Shown here: piece by piece, positions 57,687 through 64,000 of the stretch
Layout of the letters: every line of letters begins with the position of its first letter
Position numbering within the stretch: the first letter of the stretch is position 1
Assembly: GCF_905220975.1 (NCBI RefSeq)
Contig: NZ_CAJNBK010000001.1
Coordinates: 930,001-994,000 of the forward strand
From: Paraburkholderia haematera
GTDB lineage: Bacteria > Pseudomonadota > Gammaproteobacteria > Burkholderiales > Burkholderiaceae
DNA length: 64,000 nucleotides
Reading direction: 5' to 3'
The notes under the pieces: model-generated
Seen by the model: only the letters and a program-made list of their open reading frames with translations
Told to the model about the DNA's origin: nothing
Database searches by the model: none
Program-made: the position numbers and the translations under genes

Positions 57687-58388
57687 CTACCGCTTGGCGT
57701 ACTGCGTTGCACCGAACAGCATCTCTTTAGCTTTGTCGTCCATGAGCGGCTTGCGGGCCGACGCCAGCACTTCGACGCCACGTATCACTGCCGGGCGTGC
57801 GGCAATTTCTTCGTGCCATCGCTTCACATTCGGAAACGTATCCAGTTCGATACCCTGGTTCTGCCACGAGCGCGTCCACGGAAATGCGGCGATGTCGGCG
57901 ATCGTGTAGTCGGTGCCGGCCAGATATTGCGTCTTGCCGAGTTGCGTGTTCATCACGCCGTACAGACGCCGCGCTTCGTTCGTGTAGCGGTTGATCGCAT
58001 ACTCGAGCGATTCCGGGGCATAAATGCGGAAATGATGTGTTTGCCCGAGCATCGGGCCGAGGCCACCCATCTGAAACATCAGCCATTGCAGCGTCGCATA
58101 GCGCGCGGCCGGATCGGTCGGCAGAAACTTGCCGGTTTTCTCCGCGAGGTAAATCAGAATCGCGCCCGATTCAAACAGTGCGAACGGCTTGCCACCAGCG
58201 TCTTTAGGACCTTCCGAATCGACGATTGCGGGAATCTTGTTGTTCGGGCTGATGGCAAGAAATTCGGGGTTGAACTGGTCGCCCGCACCGATATCGATGC
58301 CGTGCACCGTGTACGCGAGGCCCGTTTCCTCGAGCATGATGTGAACCTTATGGCCGTTCGGGGTTGCCCAGCTATAGACGTCGATCAT
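57687..58388 (-). CDS. Glutathione S-transferase, YfcG/YghU type
   Basis: 233-residue glutathione-dependent enzyme of the nu class (disulfide-bond oxidoreductase type). The active-site region SWATPNGHKVHIMLEETGL has the conserved Thr and Asn instead of the usual Tyr or Ser. SPNNKIPAIVD, LFESGAILIYLAEKTG and WLMFQMGGLGPMLGQTHHF are family signatures. GAAGGAG precedes the ATG at 58388. It stands alone on the minus strand. The 174 bases between it and the ACAD11-like gene show no clear feature. Confidence 0.92.
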   Translation of the reverse strand: MIDVYSWATPNGHKVHIMLEETGLAYTVHGIDIGAGDQFNPEFLAISPNNKIPAIVDSEGPKDAGGKPFALFESGAILIYLAEKTGKFLPTDPAARYATLQWLMFQMGGLGPMLGQTHHFRIYAPESLEYAINRYTNEARRLYGVMNTQLGKTQYLAGTDYTIADIAAFPWTRSWQNQGIELDTFPNVKRWHEEIAARPAVIRGVEVLASARKPLMDDKAKEMLFGATQYAKR

Positions 58389-58562
58389 CCTGGCTCCTTC
58401 GTTTCGTGAAAGCGGCGCCGCAATGGGCGCCGCAATTGACAAAAATTAGAGCACAGATCGAGCAATGCTGCTCGCCGCGCCGCCAGGAGCCAAGGCTCGA
58501 CTTCGCGGCGCGATCAGCCGCCGCGAAGCCAACCTCGAACACCCTCTCAAACGATCGAACAC

Positions 58563-59822
58563 TCAAACCCGTGTAATCGGCGTTGCTACACGAGCCGCGG
58601 CACCCGCATCCATATAGCGCGCCAGTTCGAGCTTGGCGATCGCGTTGCGGTGCACTTCGTCGGGGCCGTCGGCGAAGCGTAGCGTCCGCGCGGATGCATA
58701 CGCATACGCCAACGGGAAATCGTCGCTGACGCCGCCGCCGCCGTGCGCCTGGATCGCCCAGTCGATCACCTGGCATGCCATATTCGGCGCGACCACCTTG
58801 ATCATGGCAATCTCGCCGCGCGCGCCCTTGTTGCCGACCGTGTCCATCATGTACGCGGTCTTCAGCGTCAGCAGACGCGCCTGTTCGATCATGCAACGCG
58901 CTTCGGCGAGGCGTTCCTGTGTGACGCCTTGTGCTGCAACCGGCTTGCCGAAAGCGACGCGTTGCATCGAGCGTTTCGCCATGAGTTCGAGCGCGCGCTC
59001 GGCGAGGCCGATCAAACGCATGCAGTGGTGGATGCGTCCCGGTCCGAGACGCCCTTGAGCGATTTCGAAGCCACGTCCTTCGCCGAGCAGCATGTTGGTG
59101 GCCGGCACGCGCACATTGTCGAGCGTGATTTCCATGTGGCCGTGCGGCGCGTCGTCGTAGCCGAACACGGTAAGAGGGCGATGCACGGTGATGCCGGTCG
59201 CATCGGCGGGGACCAGAATCATCGACTGCTGCGCATGGCGCGGCGCCTCAGGGTCGGTCTTGCCCATCACGATGTAGATCTTGCAGCGCGGATCCCCCGC
59301 ACCGGACGACCACCACTTGTGGCCGTTGATCACGTAGGAGTCGCCATCGCGCACGATGCTCGTCTGGATATTGGTCGCGTCCGACGACGCCACCTCCGGC
59401 TCGGTCATCAGGAACGCCGAACGGATGTGTCCTTGCAGCAGCGGTTCGAGCCACTCGCGCTTGTTGTCGTCGCTGCCGTAGCGCTCGATCGTTTCCATGT
59501 TGCCGGTGTCGGGCGCGTTGCAGTTGAACACTTCCGGCGCCCAGGGCACACGGCCCATGATCTCGCATAGCGGCGCGTACTCAAGATTCGTCAGACCGGC
59601 CCCGCGTACCGATTCGGGCAGGAACAGGTTCCACAAGCCGGCGTCGCGCGCCTTCGTTTTCAGTTGCTCGATCAGCTCGGTCGGCAGCCATGCATTGCCG
59701 TTCTGACGATTACGTGCAATCTCGGCGTAAAACGCCTGCTCGTTCGGATAGATGTGCTCGTCGAAGAAGCCGAGCAGTTTCTCGCGCAGCGCCTGAACCT
59801 TCGGGGTGTAGTCGAAATTCAT
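58563..59822 (-). CDS. Acyl-CoA dehydrogenase, ACAD10/ACAD11-like
   Basis: 419-residue ACAD with wording very close to the C-terminal half of animal ACAD11: [91 protein letters not shown] and [26 protein letters not shown]11-type enzymes act on 4-phosphorylated acyl-CoAs made from 4-hydroxy acids. An APH-type kinase gene lies immediately upstream in the operon, matching the N-terminal half of ACAD11. GAGGT precedes the ATG. Confidence 0.9.
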   Translation of the reverse strand: MNFDYTPKVQALREKLLGFFDEHIYPNEQAFYAEIARNRQNGNAWLPTELIEQLKTKARDAGLWNLFLPESVRGAGLTNLEYAPLCEIMGRVPWAPEVFNCNAPDTGNMETIERYGSDDNKREWLEPLLQGHIRSAFLMTEPEVASSDATNIQTSIVRDGDSYVINGHKWWSSGAGDPRCKIYIVMGKTDPEAPRHAQQSMILVPADATGITVHRPLTVFGYDDAPHGHMEITLDNVRVPATNMLLGEGRGFEIAQGRLGPGRIHHCMRLIGLAERALELMAKRSMQRVAFGKPVAAQGVTQERLAEARCMIEQARLLTLKTAYMMDTVGNKGARGEIAMIKVVAPNMACQVIDWAIQAHGGGGVSDDFPLAYAYASARTLRFADGPDEVHRNAIAKLELARYMDAGAAARVATPITRV

Positions 59823-59888
59823 GTATGACCTCGCGGATGACGAATGACGTTGGTTCGGGAGCGCAACCTTGCTGGTGCGCCGATCTGC

Positions 59889-60995
59889 TTAACGTACCTT
59901 CTGTGCGTAGCGCCAGGCGAGCTCGGCCATCGGCTTCGCGCGACGGCCGGCATCGAGCGCCTGGGCACTGGCTGCCGTACCGTCGACCACGCGTTTCATG
60001 ATCCCTTGAAGGATCGCGGCGATGCGGAACATGTTGTACGCCAGATAGAAATTCCAGTCGCCGTGGATCGCGAAGCCCGTGCGCTTGCAATAGCGCTCGA
60101 CGTACTGCGCTTCGTCGGGAATGCCGAGTGCTGCCCAATCGAGGCCCGCAATGCCGCGAAACTGCGCCGGATCGACGTGCCACGCCATGCAGTGGTACGC
60201 GAAGTCGGCGAGCGGGTCCCCGAGCGTCGACAGTTCCCAGTCGAGTACGGCCAGTACGCGCGGTTCGGTGGGATGGAAGATCAGATTGTCGAGCCGATAG
60301 TCGCCATGCACCACCGAGGCGCGATCATTCGTTTCCGCCGGCATATGCTGCGGCAGCCATTCGATCAGGCGCTGCATGGCGTCGATCGGTTCCGTTTCGG
60401 ATGCGACGTACTGCTTGCTCCAGCGGCCGATCTGGCGTGCGAAGTAGTTGCCCGGTTTGCCGTAGTCGGCAAGACCGATTGCCGTGACGTCGACGCTATG
60501 CAGCGCGGCGATCACGCGATTCATTTCGTCGTAAATCGCCGCGCGCTCCGCGGGTGTCATGCCGGGCAGGGACTGGTCCCACAACACGCGGCCTTCGACG
60601 AACTCCATCACGTAGAACGCCCGGCCGATCACGCTTTCGTCCTCGCACAAGGCGAGCATGGTCGCGACCGGCACGTCGGTGTCGGCAAGCGCGTGCATGA
60701 CGCGGTATTCGCGTTCCACGGCGTGCGCCGAGGGCAGCAACTTAGCGGCTGGCCCAGGCTTGGCACGCATCACATACGAGCGCGACGGCGTGACGAGTTT
60801 GAAGGTGGGATTTGACTGGCCGCCGGCGAATTGCTCCAACGTGAGCGGTCCGGAAAATCCGTCGACATGCTGCGCTAGCCATGCAGCGAGCGCCTCGTTG
60901 TCGAAGCGTTGCCGCTCGTTGACCGGGCGCGTGCCCTCGAAGGCCGAGTAATCCGGTTTGTGTTCTGGTTCGCCGGTCTGTGTGGCTTGCACCAT
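59889..60995 (-). CDS. Phosphotransferase of the APH family, ACAD11 kinase-like
   Basis: 368-residue aminoglycoside-phosphotransferase-fold protein. The ATP-binding and catalytic parts are seen in FAGGQSNPTFKLVTPSRSYVMRAKP, VVHGDYRLDNLIFHP (catalytic Asp) and VLAVLDWELSTLGDPLADFAYH (metal-binding Asp). The same wording is found in the N-terminal half of ACAD10/11, where it phosphorylates 4-hydroxyacyl-CoA. GGAGGAG precedes the ATG. It is the gene before the ACAD11-like dehydrogenase (66-base gap), so kinase and dehydrogenase are here separate proteins. Confidence 0.9.
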   Translation of the reverse strand: MVQATQTGEPEHKPDYSAFEGTRPVNERQRFDNEALAAWLAQHVDGFSGPLTLEQFAGGQSNPTFKLVTPSRSYVMRAKPGPAAKLLPSAHAVEREYRVMHALADTDVPVATMLALCEDESVIGRAFYVMEFVEGRVLWDQSLPGMTPAERAAIYDEMNRVIAALHSVDVTAIGLADYGKPGNYFARQIGRWSKQYVASETEPIDAMQRLIEWLPQHMPAETNDRASVVHGDYRLDNLIFHPTEPRVLAVLDWELSTLGDPLADFAYHCMAWHVDPAQFRGIAGLDWAALGIPDEAQYVERYCKRTGFAIHGDWNFYLAYNMFRIAAILQGIMKRVVDGTAASAQALDAGRRAKPMAELAWRYAQKVR

Positions 60996-61015
60996 CTGTC
61001 TCCTCCAGTTCGGGT

Positions 61016-61732
61016 TCAGCTACGCGTGTATTGAATGAATTGTGCGTAGAGCATTTCCATCGTGGTATTGCGAACGTCGCGATAGAGCGGCGACGGCGGT
61101 GAATAGTTGATCGTGCGCAGCACCCAGTCGCGCGGCTCGGCGCCGACGTCGAGCGCATTGATGCAACCGGTGGCCTGCGCCAGATGACCGAAGAAAGTAC
61201 GGCCGCCGGCGGTGAGTGCGTGTGACAGAATTGCGCGATTCACGCCGCCATGCAGCACCAGCAGCACGGTGTCCCACGACGTGTCCTCGCGCAACGCCGC
61301 CACCGCCGGCAACACGCGGTCGAACAACGCGCCAATGGTTTCGCCGTCGAGAAAGCGAGTGCTTTCCGGCACGATCCCGTCGAACACGCCTAGAAATGCT
61401 GCTTCGATATCCTGTGGCGGAATGTTGCTGAGTTTGCCACCGCGAATTTCCTGCCACGCAGGTTCGATGTCGAGGTCGATCTGCTGGCCAGTTTCGGCCA
61501 GCACACGTTGCGCGGTCTCGACCGTGCGCGGCAAACCGCTCACGATGACCCGATCGAACCGGATCTGCTGCCCGGCAAACACGCGGCCTGCCGCGCTCGC
61601 CTGCTCGCGGCCGTTCGCGTTCAATGGCACGGTTTCTGGGTCGATCGCGCGGCCGGAGTCGTCGAAGTAGGTCACGTCGCCGTGACGCATCAGGAAGATG
61701 CGGCGGCGCTTGGGGAGTTGGTAGTCAGGCAT
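61016..61732 (-). CDS. Histidine phosphatase family protein
   Basis: 238-residue phosphoglycerate-mutase-like protein. The active-site motif RHG is in RRIFLMRHGDV, and the second His is in VLLVLHGGVNRAILSH. Its position between the enoyl-CoA hydratase and the ACAD11-like kinase suggests a role in the same pathway, perhaps acting on a phosphorylated intermediate. The ATG at 61732 is chosen (AGGGA just upstream); a GTG five codons earlier is possible. Confidence 0.85.
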   Translation of the reverse strand: MPDYQLPKRRRIFLMRHGDVTYFDDSGRAIDPETVPLNANGREQASAAGRVFAGQQIRFDRVIVSGLPRTVETAQRVLAETGQQIDLDIEPAWQEIRGGKLSNIPPQDIEAAFLGVFDGIVPESTRFLDGETIGALFDRVLPAVAALREDTSWDTVLLVLHGGVNRAILSHALTAGGRTFFGHLAQATGCINALDVGAEPRDWVLRTINYSPPSPLYRDVRNTTMEMLYAQFIQYTRS

Positions 61733-61753
61733 CGTCCCTTCGTTCACTTATGT

Positions 61754-62542
61754 TCACTTGTAGATTGGAGCGCGTTTTTCGAGGAACGCGGAAATCCCTT
61801 CGAGCCCGTCACGATGATGCAGGGATGCGACGAAGCCGTCGCGTTCGGCAACCAGATGTTCAGCGAGCGGCTGAGCACCGGCCGCGCTGATGAGCCCCTT
61901 GATGCGCGCTACCGAATTCGGCGAAATCTTGCCGAGCTCGTCAGCCCAGGCGACCGCGGTGTCGCGCACTGCGCCGGTCCTCGCCAGTTTGTTGACGACG
62001 CCGAGATCGTGCAGGCGCGTGGCGCCGATCGGTTTGCCTTCGATCAGCACCTCGGTCGCCAGTTGACGCGGTAATGCTTGTGCGAGAAACCATGAACCGC
62101 CACCATCCGGCGTGAGGCCCACGCGCGCATACGACATGACGAATTTGGCGTCTTCCGCGGCGACGATCAGATCGCACGCAAGCGCTAGCGAAAACCCCGC
62201 GCCGGCAGCGGCGCCATCAACGGCCGCGATCACCGGTTTCGACGAAAGACGCAGCGCCGAAATCCATTCGCCGAGCAGATCGATACTTTCCGCCTGCACC
62301 GAAGGATCTTTCGCGCGGTTTTCCAGCAAGCGATTCAGATTGCCGCCGGCACAAAAGAAATTGTCCGCGCCGGTAATCACGACCGCGCGAATGGAAGGAT
62401 CGCGTTCCACCGACTCGAGCGCTTCGATGCCCGCGGCGTACATGTCCGGATGCAGCGCATTGCGTGCGCCGGGGTTCGACAGCGTGAGGACCAGCGTCGA
62501 TTCGCTTTCGGTCGGGCGCGAGGTCAGCAGTTCGGCGCTCAT
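61754..62542 (-). CDS. Enoyl-CoA hydratase/isomerase family protein
   Basis: 262-residue crotonase-fold enzyme. The CoA-binding and oxyanion-hole parts are seen in RAVVITGADNFFCAGGNLNRLLE and in PVIAAVDGAAAGAGFSLALACDLIVAAEDAKFVMSYARVGLTPDGGGSWFLAQAL. One of the two catalytic Glu of the typical hydratases is replaced (DGGGSWFL), so it may be an isomerase or other crotonase; this is uncertain. Its ATG overlaps the stop of the upstream 3-hydroxyacyl-CoA dehydrogenase. Confidence 0.88.
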   Translation of the reverse strand: MSAELLTSRPTESESTLVLTLSNPGARNALHPDMYAAGIEALESVERDPSIRAVVITGADNFFCAGGNLNRLLENRAKDPSVQAESIDLLGEWISALRLSSKPVIAAVDGAAAGAGFSLALACDLIVAAEDAKFVMSYARVGLTPDGGGSWFLAQALPRQLATEVLIEGKPIGATRLHDLGVVNKLARTGAVRDTAVAWADELGKISPNSVARIKGLISAAGAQPLAEHLVAERDGFVASLHHRDGLEGISAFLEKRAPIYK

Positions 62543-64000
62543 TGTTGGGTCTCCGTTTGAGTGTCGGCAGCGTCGCGTTGCGTTAGCGACAGGCCAAGTT
62601 GTGCGCGCCGTGCAAGCCAGGGCGAAGGACGATAGCGCGGCTCGCCGAGCACGCTGAAGATATTGCGCAAGATGGTGAGGATCGTTTTCGCGCCGAGTGC
62701 ATCGCCGAGTGCGAGCGGCCCGCGCGGGTAACCGAGGCCTAGCGTCACGGCGAGGTCGATATCGTCCGGCGTCGCGATCTGTTTTTGCGCAATGTCGCAG
62801 CCGATGTTGACGATGGTCGCCACGACGCGTTGCGCGACGAAGCCGGTCGAGTCGCGGATCACGGTGACGGGAATGCCGTCGGCGGCAAATAGTGCGTGCG
62901 CGGTCTCGCGTGCTGCGCGGCTGGTGGCGGGCGTCGTCATCAGCGTGCGGCGCTGTGCGGCGGCCAGCGGGAATAGGGTGTCGATGGCGACGACGCGCGT
63001 TGCATCGAGTGCTTCGTCGACGGCGGCCGTGGTCGCGTCATGACCGAACGGCGTTACGACGATCAGCGAATCCGCTGCGGGTGTAGCGCCATCGTCGAGC
63101 TTGACGCCGGTCTTGACGATGAGTTGCACGACGGCCTCATGCGCTTGCGGATAGCGCTTGCTGACCCACACGCTTTGCGGCAGTTCGGTCGGCGCGGACG
63201 CTTCCGCGGGCACTTGCTGCTTGCCGTCTTCATAGCGGTAAAAGCCTTCGCCGGTCTTGCGGCCGATCAGTCCGCCCGCGAGCCGCGTGCCTGTGATCGG
63301 CGAGGGGGTGAAGCGCGGTTCTTCATAGAACTGGTGATAGATCGATTCCATCACCGGATGCGATACGTCGAGCGCGGTCAGGTCCAGCAGTTCGAACGGC
63401 CCGAGGCGAAAACCTGCCTGTTCGCGCATGATGCGGTCGATGTCGGCGAAGCTCGCAACGCCTTCACCCGCTATGCGCAGGCCCTCGGTGTTCATGCCGC
63501 GACCCGCGTGATTGACAATGAAGCCGGGCATGTCCTTCGCGCGCACCGGCGTGTGGCCCATGCGTCGCGTGAGATCCATCAGCGCATCGCCGACGGCGGG
63601 ATCGCTGCGCAGGCCGTCGATTACTTCGACGATCTTCATCAACGGAACCGGATTGAAGAAGTGATAACCGGCCACCCGCGACGGATTCGTGCAGCCTGCC
63701 GCTATGGCCGTAATTGACAACGACGAGGTATTCGACGCCAGCACGCAACGGCCGCTCACCACCGTCTCGAGCTCGCGAAAGAGGGCCTGCTTCACATCGA
63801 GCTTTTCGACGATCGCCTCGACGACCAGATCGCAATCGGCCAGATCGCCAATCACCTGCGCACCGCTCACGTTTGCTAGCGCGGCGAGCGAACGGGCCTG
63901 ATCGAGCTTGCCTTTGGCGGTCAGTTTGGCGAAAGTCTCGGCAAGGTAGTCGCGCGCGGCGCCGATCGCGGCGGGATTCGTGTCGTAAAGACGCACGGTG
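62539..64000 (-). CDS. 3-hydroxyacyl-CoA dehydrogenase, 5' end cut by window edge
   Basis: NAD-dependent enzyme that oxidises 3-hydroxyacyl-CoA to 3-ketoacyl-CoA. About 487 residues are visible and the frame runs off the right edge, so the beginning of the Rossmann domain is missing (it opens TVRLYDTNPAAIGAA). Key parts: ASNTSSLSITAIA, GYHFFNPVPLMKIVEVI with the catalytic His, DMPGFIVNHAGRGMNTEGLRI, and a second C-terminal 3HCDH domain ending GLGYPRGPLALGDALG. The two-domain layout and length match the PaaH-like group. It is the first visible gene of the operon. Confidence 0.92.
   Translation of the reverse strand, partial: TVRLYDTNPAAIGAARDYLAETFAKLTAKGKLDQARSLAALANVSGAQVIGDLADCDLVVEAIVEKLDVKQALFRELETVVSGRCVLASNTSSLSITAIAAGCTNPSRVAGYHFFNPVPLMKIVEVIDGLRSDPAVGDALMDLTRRMGHTPVRAKDMPGFIVNHAGRGMNTEGLRIAGEGVASFADIDRIMREQAGFRLGPFELLDLTALDVSHPVMESIYHQFYEEPRFTPSPITGTRLAGGLIGRKTGEGFYRYEDGKQQVPAEASAPTELPQSVWVSKRYPQAHEAVVQLIVKTGVKLDDGATPAADSLIVVTPFGHDATTAAVDEALDATRVVAIDTLFPLAAAQRRTLMTTPATSRAARETAHALFAADGIPVTVIRDSTGFVAQRVVATIVNIGCDIAQKQIATPDDIDLAVTLGLGYPRGPLALGDALGAKTILTILRNIFSVLGEPRYRPSPWLARRAQLGLSLTQRDAADTQTETQQ

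Overview
The window looks like part of the main chromosome of a betaproteobacterium of the Burkholderiales, most probably Paraburkholderia/Burkholderia. It is GC-rich, with ilvB-ilvH-ilvC followed by psd, pssA and leuA, a 14-gene nuo operon with separate nuoC and nuoD followed by a DUF2818 gene, a tRNA-Leu between secG and nuoA, and several Burkholderiales-typical DUFs (DUF3106, DUF3619, DUF2818, DUF1178). The assignment rests on remembered gene order and protein wording, not on a search. No rRNA, insertion sequence, prophage or CRISPR array was seen.

Layout. 1-3343: end of a potassium sensor operon (kdpD, cut by the left edge, and kdpE). 3344-8299: a guanidinium exporter gene behind a probable guanidine-II (mini-ykkC) riboswitch, a DUF4126 membrane protein, a YbbP-like FtsX permease, a truncated globin and a DUF924 protein. 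8350-15647 (minus strand): a GT39 glycosyltransferase, an SDR, a LOG-family enzyme with a TetR regulator, and an envelope-lipid cluster (LpxH-like phosphoesterase, GT4 glycosyltransferase, DgkA). 15859-18148 (minus): an ECF-type sigma factor operon with three little-known partners. 18336-25700: branched-chain amino acid synthesis (ilvBHC, leuA) around the phosphatidylethanolamine genes psd and pssA, with several structured leaders. 25859-30453: SulP transporter plus beta-carbonic anhydrase, a lipoprotein and a branched-chain-amino-acid-type binding protein. 30507-36041: rpsO, pnp, quinone oxidoreductase, tpiA, secG.

36069-52351: tRNA-Leu(GAG) with its own promoter and terminator, then nuoA-N (respiratory complex I), a DUF2818 gene and a NUDIX hydrolase. 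52446-53515 is the one clearly accessory-looking segment: a perfect 42-bp palindrome, a small HicA-like protein and a helix-turn-helix partner, which together look like an undescribed or poorly described toxin-antitoxin-type pair inserted between otherwise housekeeping genes. 53765-57537: DUF1178, two acyl-CoA dehydrogenases and two MaoC hydratases in one operon. 57687-64000 (minus): a glutathione transferase, then a fatty/hydroxy-acid degradation operon (3-hydroxyacyl-CoA dehydrogenase cut by the right edge, enoyl-CoA hydratase, histidine phosphatase, APH-type kinase, ACAD11-like dehydrogenase). The kinase and dehydrogenase correspond to the two halves of animal ACAD10/ACAD11.

The central genes form coherent physiology: respiration (nuo), central carbon (tpiA), protein export (secG), RNA turnover (pnp), amino acid and phospholipid synthesis. 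The most interesting places are the palindrome-led gene pair at 52.6-53.5 kb, the RNA leaders at 3.4, 20.3 and 31.2 kb, the split ACAD11-like operon at 58.6-64 kb, and the sigma factor operon at 15.9-18.1 kb.
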